Assembly (NCBI RefSeq): GCF_000350525.1
Contig: NZ_AOCN01000009.1
Span: 1-55,440, forward strand
From: Leucobacter salsicius M1-8
Lineage (GTDB): Bacteria; Actinomycetota; Actinomycetes; Actinomycetales; Microbacteriaceae
Length of the DNA: 55,440 bases
Direction of reading: 5' to 3'
The notes below the pieces were generated by a model. The model had not been told where the DNA came from, did no database searches, and worked only from the letters and a program-made list of their open reading frames with translations. Positions 45,076 to 53,606 of this stretch are shown piece by piece (position 1 is the first letter of the stretch; every line of letters starts with the position of its first letter). The translations under genes were made by a program, and so were the position numbers.

Positions 45076-45885
45076 CTAGACGTAGAGCGACGCGAGTTGC
45101 GCGTCGTCGATCTCGGCGGTGGGGGCATCGAACACGAGGTGTCCGTCACGCAGCCCGATCACGCGGTCGGCGTAGGCGCGGGCGAGGTGGGGCTGGTGCA
45201 GCACCGCGGCGACGCCCAGGCCCTCCTTGCTGGCGAGGTCGTGCAACAGCTGCATGACATCGTCGGCTGCCTTGGGGTCGAGCGCCGAGACGGGCTCGTC
45301 GGCCAGGATCATGCGGGGGCGCTGGCAGAGGGCCCGAGCGATGGCGACCCGCTGCTGCTGGCCGCCTGAGAGGCTGCCGGCACGGTCGTGCGCACGGTCC
45401 GCAAGCCCCACGCGCTCGAGGCAGGCCATGGCCTCCTCCTTCAGCTCCTGGCCGAACAGCGCCGGCACCGAGCGCCACGCGGGCAGCCGCGAGAAGCCGC
45501 CAGCGCAGACGTTCTGCAGCACCGAGCGGCGCTGCACGAGGTGAATCTTCTGAAACACCGTGGCGGCCGAGCGGCGGGCTTCAGCCCGCCGCTGGGCGCT
45601 TGCCTCGTTGAGCTTGACCCCGGCGATCGTGACGTCGCCCGAGTCGGCCTCGATGAGGCCGTTCACCGCGCGCAGCGTGGTCGACTTGCCCGAGCCGTTG
45701 GCCCCGAGAAAGGCGACGACTTCGCCGGCGTGCACGCGCATGCTCATGTCCTGCAGCACGACGCGGTCTCCAAAGCTCTTGGAGATGGCGCGCACGTCGA
45801 GCAGTACCTCGCCCCGTTCGGGGGCGGGTGATTCGGAGTCCTGGTCAAAGGCCATGATGGCGTTTTGCGCGGTGAGAACGGTCAT
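45076..45885 (-). CDS. phnC: Phosphonate ABC transporter ATP-binding protein PhnC
   Basis: The ATPase of the importer. Walker A is GANGSGKST, the Q-loop lies near [18 protein letters not shown] (typical of PhnC), the signature is [15 protein letters not shown] and Walker B is [13 protein letters not shown], with the H-switch in [11 protein letters not shown] start at the ATG at 45885, four bases after the phnD stop, giving 269 residues. Its ribosome site is weak, so 45855 is an alternative. Translation is probably coupled to phnD. Confidence 0.92.
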   Translation of the reverse strand: MTVLTAQNAIMAFDQDSESPAPERGEVLLDVRAISKSFGDRVVLQDMSMRVHAGEVVAFLGANGSGKSTTLRAVNGLIEADSGDVTIAGVKLNEASAQRRAEARRSAATVFQKIHLVQRRSVLQNVCAGGFSRLPAWRSVPALFGQELKEEAMACLERVGLADRAHDRAGSLSGGQQQRVAIARALCQRPRMILADEPVSALDPKAADDVMQLLHDLASKEGLGVAAVLHQPHLARAYADRVIGLRDGHLVFDAPTAEIDDAQLASLYV

Positions 45886-45889
45886 TGGT

Positions 45890-46810
45890 TTAGACGTCTT
45901 CCTCGGTGAGGCCCATGGTCTTGGCAAGATCAAAGAGCGGCTGGTAGGTGTCGACGGTCACGGGGATGAGGGGCCCGGCGGGGTCCACTCCCAGGAAAGC
46001 GCTGACCTGCTCGACGTCGGCTGCGTCCAGGCTGAGCAGCGCGTCTGCGACCGCGTCCTTGAACTCCTGCGGCAGGTTGCCGCGCACCGTGATCGGGTCG
46101 TTCGGAATGGCCTCCGACTCCCAGATCTGGCGGAACTGCGAGGCGTCGAACGTTCCCGCTTCGGTCGCCGTGCCCAGCGTCTGCGAGTTGATCTGAGCGG
46201 CGTCGACCGTGCCGTTGACGAGCGCGAGCAGCGCCTCGGGGTGACCGCCCGAGTAGTCGGCGGTGACCTCGTCCTCGAGACCGGCATCGATGATTGCCGA
46301 CATGGGCAGGGCGTCGCCCGAGGTCGATCCGGGGCTGCCCAGTGCGAGGGTCTTGCCCTTCAGATCTTCGAGCGTCTTGACGGGCGAATCCTTGGGGACC
46401 CAGATGCCGCCGGTGTAGGTGGTGGGCTGGCCCTCGGCGTCACCGAACGAGGCGAGCGGAATCGCGTCGGCACGCTCGCTCGCGAACACGAAGCCGAGCG
46501 GACCGAACTGGGCCAGATCGAGCGAGTCGTTCTCCATTGCGAGTACCTCGGCGGCGTAGTCCTCGGTGATGAGCACCTCGACGGGGCAATCAAGCTTCTC
46601 GGAGAGCGCCTCAGCCAGCAGCTGGTAGGCGGGCTCGAGGGCCTCGGGATCCTCGTAGGGCAGGATGCCGAAGTTGATCTTGCCGTTGGGGCAGGTCGCG
46701 CTTGCGGCACTTGCGGCGTCCTCAGACGGGCCGGTCGAGCACGCAGCGAGGCCGAGACCGAGGCCGACGACTGCGACCGTTGAAGCGGCGCGGATCAGGT
46801 TCTTCTTCAC
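45890..46810 (-). CDS. phnD: Phosphonate ABC transporter substrate-binding lipoprotein PhnD
   Basis: A 306-residue periplasmic-type binding protein anchored as a lipoprotein: the signal ends in GLGLAACSTG with the lipobox Cys at about residue 24. The mature part has INFGILPYEDPEALEPAYQ, LDLAQFGPLGFVFASE and LKGKTLALGSPGSTSGDALP, typical of PhnD/SsuA-like folds that bind phosphonates or phosphite. The GTG start at 46810 has AAGGAG four bases upstream. It is 51 bases downstream of the FAD oxidase gene, first among the transport genes. The ligand is probably an aminophosphonate. Confidence 0.9.
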   Translation of the reverse strand: MKKNLIRAASTVAVVGLGLGLAACSTGPSEDAASAASATCPNGKINFGILPYEDPEALEPAYQLLAEALSEKLDCPVEVLITEDYAAEVLAMENDSLDLAQFGPLGFVFASERADAIPLASFGDAEGQPTTYTGGIWVPKDSPVKTLEDLKGKTLALGSPGSTSGDALPMSAIIDAGLEDEVTADYSGGHPEALLALVNGTVDAAQINSQTLGTATEAGTFDASQFRQIWESEAIPNDPITVRGNLPQEFKDAVADALLSLDAADVEQVSAFLGVDPAGPLIPVTVDTYQPLFDLAKTMGLTEEDV

Positions 46811-46861
46811 GATTCTCCTTGTGTGATGGTTAGGTGATGCGTAGGTGTGAAGCCGGGCGGT

Positions 46862-47983
46862 TTAGAAACTTGCGACCGTGCGGGCGCCGAGGCCGAGGCC
46901 CGCGGTCATGCCGATGCCGGTGGTGATACTCACGACGTGGACGCCGGGCTCGGGCTCCGCGATCAAGAAGTTCTGCTTCTTGCTGACCGCGTAGACGCCC
47001 TGCCAGCGTTCGAGCACCTCGAGGCGTTCGGTGCCGAGCAGCGCGGCTGCCTCGGCGAGCAGGATCTCGCTCCAGCGCTCGTCGAGAAACGGCGGTGCGG
47101 CGTCGTGCGTGATGTGGGAGTCACCGACGAGCAGGGTGCCGTCAGCCTGCTGTGTGAACATCACGTTGGCGTCGATCTCGATGAACTCGGGGCGCTCGGC
47201 GGTGAGCTCTGCGCGCAGTGCATCGGCTGCGGTCCCAGCGAAGGCGCCGTAGCGCAGCATCGAGGTGCCGGTCACGACCGCGGGTCCCAGGCCCATGTCG
47301 CGGGGTGCCCGCACGCGGGTCATCTGCAGCGCGCACTCGCGCACCTCGCCGGCCGCTGCCAGCTCGGGGAACAGGCGCCCCACGAGGTGCCCGGTCGCGA
47401 CCACGACGTGGTCGCAGTCGATGCGACCGCGGCTCGTCTCGACCGCGCCCGTCGTGGCGCCGTACACGGTGGTGCCGAAGCGCACATCACCGCGCTCGTG
47501 CGCCCCTACCCATGCGGCAATCTGCGCGACGGCGGTGCGCGGGTTTGCGGTGAGGTCGTTTGGCATCAGGAGGCCTGCGCGCGGGGTGGCGTGATCCGGC
47601 AGCCGCAGCCGCGTTGCGGTCTCGGCGCCCGTGAGCAGTGCGGCTCCCTCGGGAGCGCGCTCGGAGGCGAGCTCGGTGATCACGGCTTCCTCGGCCGCGC
47701 TGCGGGCGACCGCAATGGTGCCGGATCGCCGGCCCTCGACCCCGGCCCGCGTGATGAGCGACTCCCAGATGGGCAGTGAGGCGCGGGCGAGATCGCCGAT
47801 CTCACCGGCCTGGAGTGAGGCGCAGACGTGGCCGAAGTTGCGCACGCTGGCGGTCACGGCCTGGGCGTCCTGCTCGATCACGGTGACTCGGAAGCCGGCG
47901 TCGAGGGCGGCGACGGCGTGGCCGAGGCCGACGATGCCTGCGCCGACGATAACGACGTGCTGCGGAGTAGTTGTGGTGGTCAT
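46862..47983 (-). CDS. FAD-dependent oxidoreductase of the phosphonate-linked DAO family (TIGR03364 type)
   Basis: A 373-residue D-amino-acid-oxidase-fold flavoprotein. The FAD-binding motif is VVIVGAGIVGLGHA at the N-terminus, and GIGMTAGLGLGARTVASF closes the flavin site at the C-terminus. The family is known for lying next to phosphonatase-like hydrolases and phosphonate transporters; relatives oxidise 2-aminoethylphosphonate or N-methylated forms to phosphonoacetaldehyde. That role fits here, with PhnDCE downstream and the HAD hydrolase on the other side of the divergent promoter. No strong ribosome site precedes the ATG at 47983. One copy of the putative operator lies 22 bases before the start. 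Confidence 0.88.
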   Translation of the reverse strand: MTTTTTPQHVVIVGAGIVGLGHAVAALDAGFRVTVIEQDAQAVTASVRNFGHVCASLQAGEIGDLARASLPIWESLITRAGVEGRRSGTIAVARSAAEEAVITELASERAPEGAALLTGAETATRLRLPDHATPRAGLLMPNDLTANPRTAVAQIAAWVGAHERGDVRFGTTVYGATTGAVETSRGRIDCDHVVVATGHLVGRLFPELAAAGEVRECALQMTRVRAPRDMGLGPAVVTGTSMLRYGAFAGTAADALRAELTAERPEFIEIDANVMFTQQADGTLLVGDSHITHDAAPPFLDERWSEILLAEAAALLGTERLEVLERWQGVYAVSKKQNFLIAEPEPGVHVVSITTGIGMTAGLGLGARTVASF

Positions 47984-48004
47984 GCTTCGATCATGCGGCC
48001 CGAA

Positions 48005-48022
48005 AAGTAGTCATGACAACTT
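48005..48022. promoter_or_regulatory. Putative GntR operator 1
   Basis: AAGTAGTCATGACAACTT is an 18-bp palindrome broken only at one symmetric pair. It lies just before the FAD oxidase start. A close copy occurs at 48117-48134. Confidence 0.7.
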
Positions 48023-48116
48023 CTCGCGGCGGTGTTTTTGAGTCGTTCACGGAAGACATAATTGGGCCATTTTTCTTCATTGTGTGTTCACTATTCGGCC
48101 ACCGCTTGGCCCCCGA

Positions 48117-48134
48117 AAGCAGTCAATACAACTT
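48117..48134. promoter_or_regulatory. Putative GntR operator 2
   Basis: AAGCAGTCAATACAACTT matches operator 1 at 15 of 18 positions. It lies 15 bases before the gntR ATG. It would let the regulator control both its own transcript and the divergent operon. Confidence 0.65.
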
Positions 48135-48148
48135 GTAATCTGGCCCGT

Positions 48149-48904
48149 ATGACCCTGCATTCACCCCTCCATGCCCAGCTGTATGAGGAGATGCTTCGGC
48201 GCATTCGTTCGGGTGAATGGTGCGCTGGCGAGAAGGTGCCGAGCGAGAAGTCACTCATCGCCGAGTTCGGTACTTCTCGCGGCCCGGTGCGCCAGGCGCT
48301 CGCGACGTTACGCGCCGAGGGCATGATCGTCGGCGGCCGCGGCGCACCGCCCCGCGTGCACCGCACCGCACCGCACCAGTCGTTTGACACGTTTATGTCG
48401 TTCACCGAGTGGGCGCGCGAGCTCGGCATGACGCCCGGCCAGAAGGTGATCGAGCGGGTGAAGCTGCCCGCTACCGAGGAGATCGCGCGCGAGCTGCAGA
48501 TCGCCCCCGACGATCCCATCGTCGAGATCATTCGCGTACGGCTACTCGGTGACAAACCGGCCATGCTCGAGCGTTCGCTGTTTCCCTACGAGGTGGGGCG
48601 CCACCTGCTGCGCGTCGACCTCGACAACGGCAGCATCTACCAAACACTCGCCCGCGCCGAGGTGGTGCCCGTGCGTGCCAAGCACATCATCGACGCGATC
48701 CCCGCGCACCCGCTCGAGGCCGAGCAGCTGCACGTCGATCAGGGGGCGCCGCTGTTGCGCGTGCGGCGCATCGCCTACGGCTCGACGGGGGCCGTCATCG
48801 AAACCGCCGACGACCGGTACCTGCCCGCGATGACGAGCTTCGTCGTCGAAAACAGCGCCGACCATAGCATGCCGCTCGCCCGCCAGGCGGTCGGTGCCGC
48901 GTAG
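48149..48904 (+). CDS. GntR-family regulator with UTRA effector domain
   Basis: A 251-residue regulator. The N-terminal winged helix (about 5-70) has LYEEMLRRIRSGEWCAGEKVPSE, SEKSLIAEFGTSRGPVRQAL and the wing GMIVGGRGAPP. The C-terminal UTRA domain (about 95-240) has VIEIIRVRL-like strand order, ERSLFPYEVGRHLL and LRVRRIAYG. UTRA domains bind small ligands. Here the likely inducer is an aminophosphonate or its breakdown product. I chose the ATG at 48149 over 48062 because the wHTH begins right there. No Shine-Dalgarno is visible, so it may be leaderless. It is cotranscribed with the HAD gene. Confidence 0.88.
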   Translation: MTLHSPLHAQLYEEMLRRIRSGEWCAGEKVPSEKSLIAEFGTSRGPVRQALATLRAEGMIVGGRGAPPRVHRTAPHQSFDTFMSFTEWARELGMTPGQKVIERVKLPATEEIARELQIAPDDPIVEIIRVRLLGDKPAMLERSLFPYEVGRHLLRVDLDNGSIYQTLARAEVVPVRAKHIIDAIPAHPLEAEQLHVDQGAPLLRVRRIAYGSTGAVIETADDRYLPAMTSFVVENSADHSMPLARQAVGAA

Positions 48905-48966
48905 GCGCCCAGTCTTGTCACTCTCCGCTGTACCTCGATACCCACACCCCTACATCTAGGAGCTTC

Positions 48967-49665
48967 ATGCTTTCCCTCGCCGTATTCGACATGGCCGGCA
49001 CCACCGTAAACGACGGCGGCGCCGTCTACCGCGCGCTCGAGCAGGCCGTCACCGAGACGGGCGCCACGGTCTCGGCCGAAGACCTGCAGACCTGGATGGG
49101 CACCGAGAAGCGCGCCGCCATCACCGCACTGATTCGCCTGGGCGGCGGCGACCCCGAGCCCGCCAGCAAGATCGACGCCACCTTTGATCGGTTCCAGGAG
49201 ATCCTCGCGGAGGTCTACGCCGCCGAGCCCCCGACCGCGATCGACGGGGTGCCCGAGGCGATTACGGCCCTGCGCGAGCGCGGCATGAAGGTCGGCCTGA
49301 CCACCGGGTTCTCGCGCGACGTCGCCCACGCGCTGCTCGCGCAGCTCGGCTGGGTCGTGGGAGAGACCGCAGCACCCGGCGTGACCCGCATCGACGCCAT
49401 CACCTGCGGCGACGAGGTGCCCGCGGGCCGCCCTGCGCCCTACATGATCCACCGCGTCATGGAGGCCACGGGCACCCTCAACGTCAACGAGGTGCTCGTC
49501 GCTGGCGACACCATCGTCGACGTGCAGGCGGGCGCCGCCTCGGGCGCCGCCGTGACGATCGGGGTGCTTTCGGGCAAGCTCGAGCGCGCGGCCTTCGACG
49601 GGCAGCCGTTCACCGCGGTGCTCGGCTCGGTGGCCGAGATTCCCGCGTTCCTGGACGCACGCTAA
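48967..49665 (+). CDS. Phosphonatase-like HAD hydrolase (TIGR03351 type)
   Basis: A 232-residue HAD-family enzyme related to phosphonoacetaldehyde hydrolase PhnX. It begins LAVFDMAGTTVNDGG, with the nucleophile Asp and the MAGTT of this clade. The cap includes WMGTEKRAAITALIRLGG, and the later HAD motifs are VGLTTGFSRDV, GRPAPYMIHRVME and VLVAGDTIVDVQAG. The cap Lys needed for Schiff-base chemistry in true PhnX may be K in GTEKRAAI. It would cleave the C-P bond of the aldehyde made by the divergent FAD oxidase. TAGGAG lies four bases before the ATG. Confidence 0.87.
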   Translation: MLSLAVFDMAGTTVNDGGAVYRALEQAVTETGATVSAEDLQTWMGTEKRAAITALIRLGGGDPEPASKIDATFDRFQEILAEVYAAEPPTAIDGVPEAITALRERGMKVGLTTGFSRDVAHALLAQLGWVVGETAAPGVTRIDAITCGDEVPAGRPAPYMIHRVMEATGTLNVNEVLVAGDTIVDVQAGAASGAAVTIGVLSGKLERAAFDGQPFTAVLGSVAEIPAFLDAR

Positions 49666-49714
49666 CCCGGCGTCAGTGCGGCCCGCTTCAGGGCCAAGCC
49701 CCCGCAGCTTCACG

Positions 49715-49776
49715 CATCAATCCCGCGAAACCCATCAAAAATCTCGGATTTCTGTATGTTTTTCGCGGGATTGATG
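49715..49776. terminator. Long inverted repeat, probable terminator after the HAD gene
   Basis: CATCAATCCCGCGAAA (49715-49730) pairs perfectly with TTTCGCGGGATTGATG (49761-49776). The 30-base loop contains a small AAATC/GATTT hairpin. It starts 50 bases after the HAD stop. No T-run follows. Confidence 0.6.
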
Positions 49777-49833
49777 TCTGTGGCGTGGTGCTCAATGGGC
49801 TCAATGGAGCCCCCGGGTGTCACGCACGGCATT

Positions 49834-49847
49834 TTGATCCGGATCAA
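49834..49847. promoter_or_regulatory. Palindrome upstream of putA
   Basis: TTGATCCGGATCAA is a perfect 14-bp palindrome about 130 bases before putA. It could be an operator, but GATCCGGATC cores recur in this DNA, so the assignment is weak. Confidence 0.3.
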
Positions 49848-49922
49848 GACGCACGGTGGATTTAGTCCTCCTAAATGTTGATCCGCACAAGGCGGTGCTT
49901 TGCGTGATGCTTCGGGAAAGCG

Positions 49923-49950
49923 CACACTGGTTTGACAGGCCGCCAGTGTG
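49923..49950. promoter_or_regulatory. Inverted repeat in the putA leader
   Basis: CACACTGG and CCAGTGTG are perfect inverted copies separated by 12 bases, about 28 bases before the putA start codon. This may be a regulator site or an mRNA hairpin near the ribosome site. Confidence 0.45.
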
Positions 49951-49978
49951 GGCGGCCGTGCGTCGAGAAAGGTTCGCC

Positions 49979-52900
49979 GTGCACTCCCGAGGCTCCGTTC
50001 CCCCTTCCGCTGGCACCATCACGGCCCGGCCGCAGCAGCTCGCCGATGCGGCCGTCGCACTCACCCGGCGCTGGCTGACCGAGGCCGCGAGCTACCCCAT
50101 CGACCCCGCAGCGGCCCGGCTCGCGGGTGTGCTCCGCGACCCGACGGGCCTCGACTTCACCGTCGGATTCGTCGACGGTGTCGTGCGCCCCGAAGACCTG
50201 CGCGTTGCCGCCAAGCACCTCTCCGAGCTGGTGCCCCTCACCCCCGCGTTTCTCCCGGCGCCCATGCGCGCCGCCATGAGGGCTGGCGGCGCTTTCGCGA
50301 AGCCACTCCCCCGCGTTGTCGTGCCGATCACCCGCCGCGTACTCCGCGAAATGGTGAGCCATCTCATCGTGGATGCCACCGACGCGAATCTCGGCCCCGC
50401 AATCGCGCAGATCAAGCGTGACGGAGTGCATCTAAATATCAATCTCCTGGGCGAAGCGATCCTCGGTGAGCACGAGGCCGAGCGCCGCATTGCCGGCACT
50501 CAAAAACTGCTCGACCACCCCGACGTTGATTACGTCTCCATCAAAGTCTCCTCGACCGTCGCCCCGCATAACCACTGGTCGTTCGACGAGGCGATCGACA
50601 AGATCGAACGGCACCTCGTAGCGCTGTTCCGTCAGGCCGCGGCGGCTGCTCCGCCCAAATTCATCAACCTCGACATGGAGGAGTACAAGGACCTCGATCT
50701 CACCCTCGCGGTCTTCACCCGAATGCTCGACCGCCCCGAGTTCTCGCAGCTCGAGGCCGGAATCGTGCTCCAGGCCTACCTGCCCGACACGCTCGGTGCG
50801 GTGATCCGGCTCCAGGAGTGGGCCGCGGTTCGCGTCGCGGGCGGCGGCGCACCCATCAAGGTGCGCCTCGTAAAGGGCGCAAACCTGCCGATGGAACTCG
50901 TCGAGGCCGCCATCCATGGCTGGCCCACCGCCACCTGGGGTACCAAGCAAGAGACTGACACGAACTACAAGGCCGTGCTCGACTACGCACTGCACCCCGA
51001 GCGCACTCGGAATGTGCGCATTGGAATTGCAGGCCACAACCTGTTCGACATCGCGCTCGCGTGGCTTCTCGCCCAGGCCCGCGGCACCACCGAAGGCATC
51101 GAGTTCGAGATGCTGCTCGGCATGGCCACGGGGCAGGCCGAGGCCGTTCGCCGCGAGGTCGGGCACCTCCTGCTCTACACCCCCGTCGTCCACCCCGGCG
51201 AGTTCGACGTCGCCATCGCCTACTTGATTCGGCGCCTCGAGGAGGGCGCGAGCCAAGAGAACTTCATGTCTGCCGTGTTCGAGCTGCACGATGACGCTTC
51301 GCTGTTCTCGCGCGAGGAGGCCCGCTTCCGCGCCTCGCTCGCGGGCCTCGAGGCGATCACCGGCGACGGCAGCGACGGCGCTCTGCGAGTGCCGCACCCC
51401 AATCGCACGCAGGATCGGGCCCGGGTCAAAGCCATGCCGCTGGATCCGGATCCGGACACCAGTTTCGCAAACACCCCAGACACCGACCCCGACCTGCCCG
51501 CGAACCGGGCCTGGGGCCGCGAGATCGCGGGCCGCATGCTGGCGTCCACGCTTGGCGAGGCGGCCACGCTGGAAGCACGCATCGAGACTCGTGAGGGTCT
51601 GGACGCCACGATCGAACGGGCCACCGCTGCATCGGTGGCCTGGCGCGAATTGGGGGCAGACGGCCGAGCACGGGTACTGCACCGCGCAGGTGACCTACTC
51701 GAGGAGAGCCGTGACCAGCTGCTCGAGGTCATGGGATCCGAGTGTGGCAAGACCCTCGATCAGGGTGACCCCGAAGTGAGCGAGGCCATCGATTTCGCGC
51801 ACTACTACGCCGAGCTCGGGCGTGAACTCGAGCAGGTCAGCGGCGCGACGCACACGCCGCAGCAGCTCATCGCGGTGATTCCGCCATGGAACTTTCCCGT
51901 CGCCATTCCCGCGGGCGGCACTTGCGCGGGGCTCGCTTCGGGCGCCGCGGTGATCATCAAGCCCGCCACGCAGGCCGCGCGCTCTGGCGCCGTGATGATC
52001 GAGGCGATCTGGCGGGCGTTCGACGAGGCGGGGGTGTCGCGCGACGTGCTGCAGCTCGTGCAGTTTCCAGAGCGCGAACTCGGGTCGCAGCTGGTGGCCG
52101 ACCCGCGGGTGGGTCGAGTGATTCTGACGAGCGCGTACGAGACTGCCCACGCATTTCGTCAGCTGAGGCAGGACCTGCCACTCCTCGCCGAGACGAGCGG
52201 TAAGAACGCGATCATCGTCGCCCCCACGGCAGACCTCGACCTCGCAGCGCGCGACGTCGTGCAATCGGCGTTTGGGCACGCGGGCCAGAAGTGCTCGGCC
52301 GCGTCACTCGTGATCTTGGTCGGCTCGGTTGCACAATCGCGCCGGTTCCACGACCAACTGCTCGACGCGGTACGCTCCCTCACCGTCGGCACCCCCGAGC
52401 ACCTCGACACGCAGATGGGGCCCGTCATTGCGGCCCCCCGGGGCAAACTCAGGCGCGGGCTCACGACCCTCTCACCCGGCGAGACCTGGGTGGTCAAGCC
52501 CGAGCCAGTAACCAGCTCGAGCCCGCTCGCCGCCTCAGATACTGAGCGTGCCGCGGGCGCCACTCGACTGTGGAGCCCCGGTGTGCGAGCGGGCGTGCGG
52601 AGCGGCTCCGAGTTCCACCTCACCGAGTACTTTGGGCCGGTGCTCGGTGTGATGACGGCCGACAGCCTCGACGAGGCGATCGACATCGTCAACGACATCG
52701 AATACGGCCTCACCAGTGGGCTACAGTCCCTCGACCGAAACGAGATCGCACGCTGGCTCGACCGCATCGAAGCTGGCAACCTCTACGTCAACCGCGGCAT
52801 CACCGGGGCCATCGTGCGCCGCCAACCCTTCGGCGGATGGAAGAAGTCGGCCATCGGCACAGGCACGAAGGCCGGCGGGCCGAGCTACCTCATGGGCCTC

Positions 52901-53578
52901 GTCGACTGGCACGATGCACCCGAGCCCAGCACGAGCGAGAGCAGGGATGAGACCGGATCCGGGCCAACAAGCCTCGCGTGGCCCATCGAAGCAGACTGGT
53001 CGTGGGCAACTGCAACCGAGCGTGCCTGGCTGAACACGGCGCTCGAGAGTGACGCGGCCGCCTGGCGGGCAGAGTTTGGCGTCGCGCGCGATGTTTCAGC
53101 GCTTGGCATCGAACGCAATGTGCTGCGCTACCTCCCGGTTCCGGTCACTATTCGAGTCACCGCAGATGCCCTGGTGATTCAGGCGGCCCGTGAAATTGCT
53201 GCCGCCCTCACCGCTGGTGCTCCCCTCACCGTCAGTTCCGAGGCGCCGCTACCCCCGGCGCTCGTCTCGGCCATTGGTTCCCGGGCTACCGTCACGACTG
53301 AGTCAGAAGCGGTGTGGCTCAGCCGGGTCGCCGAGCTCGCGCGGGCGACCGGGCCCGACGCTGGGGCACGGATCCGGCTAGTTGCTGGTCGTTCTCGTGC
53401 CTCTGCTGCCTCCGCAGTTTATGCGGCGACCGCGGGCAAGCCTGACGTCGCGGTCTACGATGGTTTCACGATCACCGCTGGTCGCGTTGCGATACTCCCC
53501 TATCTGCGGGAGCAGGCCGTCGCGATCACGGCACACCGGTTCGGCACCCCGAACCGGCTCACTGAGGGTCTCCTGTAG
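49979..53578 (+). CDS. putA: Bifunctional proline dehydrogenase / L-glutamate-gamma-semialdehyde dehydrogenase
   Basis: This enzyme oxidises proline to glutamate in two steps. The 1199-residue protein has an FAD proline dehydrogenase barrel (about 100-430) and an NAD aldehyde dehydrogenase (about 490-960). The first shows YVSIKVSSTVAPHN, FINLDMEEYKDLDLT and VRLVKGANLPMELVE. The second shows IPPWNFPVAIPAGG, LAETSGKNAIIVAP and the catalytic Cys in GHAGQKCSAASLVI. The remaining tail resembles the second, inactive ALDH-like region of long PutAs. I start at the GTG at 49979, preceded by GAGAAAGG; the frame is open 41 codons further upstream. putP follows after 28 bases. Confidence 0.94.
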   Translation: MHSRGSVPPSAGTITARPQQLADAAVALTRRWLTEAASYPIDPAAARLAGVLRDPTGLDFTVGFVDGVVRPEDLRVAAKHLSELVPLTPAFLPAPMRAAMRAGGAFAKPLPRVVVPITRRVLREMVSHLIVDATDANLGPAIAQIKRDGVHLNINLLGEAILGEHEAERRIAGTQKLLDHPDVDYVSIKVSSTVAPHNHWSFDEAIDKIERHLVALFRQAAAAAPPKFINLDMEEYKDLDLTLAVFTRMLDRPEFSQLEAGIVLQAYLPDTLGAVIRLQEWAAVRVAGGGAPIKVRLVKGANLPMELVEAAIHGWPTATWGTKQETDTNYKAVLDYALHPERTRNVRIGIAGHNLFDIALAWLLAQARGTTEGIEFEMLLGMATGQAEAVRREVGHLLLYTPVVHPGEFDVAIAYLIRRLEEGASQENFMSAVFELHDDASLFSREEARFRASLAGLEAITGDGSDGALRVPHPNRTQDRARVKAMPLDPDPDTSFANTPDTDPDLPANRAWGREIAGRMLASTLGEAATLEARIETREGLDATIERATAASVAWRELGADGRARVLHRAGDLLEESRDQLLEVMGSECGKTLDQGDPEVSEAIDFAHYYAELGRELEQVSGATHTPQQLIAVIPPWNFPVAIPAGGTCAGLASGAAVIIKPATQAARSGAVMIEAIWRAFDEAGVSRDVLQLVQFPERELGSQLVADPRVGRVILTSAYETAHAFRQLRQDLPLLAETSGKNAIIVAPTADLDLAARDVVQSAFGHAGQKCSAASLVILVGSVAQSRRFHDQLLDAVRSLTVGTPEHLDTQMGPVIAAPRGKLRRGLTTLSPGETWVVKPEPVTSSSPLAASDTERAAGATRLWSPGVRAGVRSGSEFHLTEYFGPVLGVMTADSLDEAIDIVNDIEYGLTSGLQSLDRNEIARWLDRIEAGNLYVNRGITGAIVRRQPFGGWKKSAIGTGTKAGGPSYLMGLVDWHDAPEPSTSESRDETGSGPTSLAWPIEADWSWATATERAWLNTALESDAAAWRAEFGVARDVSALGIERNVLRYLPVPVTIRVTADALVIQAAREIAAALTAGAPLTVSSEAPLPPALVSAIGSRATVTTESEAVWLSRVAELARATGPDAGARIRLVAGRSRASAASAVYAATAGKPDVAVYDGFTITAGRVAILPYLREQAVAITAHRFGTPNRLTEGLL

Positions 53579-53606
53579 CGAGGTCACCACTATTGGAGAG
53601 TCACCG

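Larger units (their letters stand above)
49666..49978. other. Intergenic region between the phosphonatase-like gene and putA
   Basis: A gap of 313 bases with no convincing gene. It holds the terminator-like inverted repeat at 49715-49776, the palindrome at 49834-49847, a short TTTAG/CTAAA inverted repeat at 49861-49875, and the CACACTGG inverted repeat at 49923-49950. The putA promoter should lie in its right half. Confidence 0.6.

Noticed and set aside
49834..49847. GATCCGGATC palindromes as a genome-wide regulatory motif
   Set aside because: Similar cores also occur inside coding sequence, for example near 38.8 kb and 51.4 kb, so recurrence alone does not support regulation.
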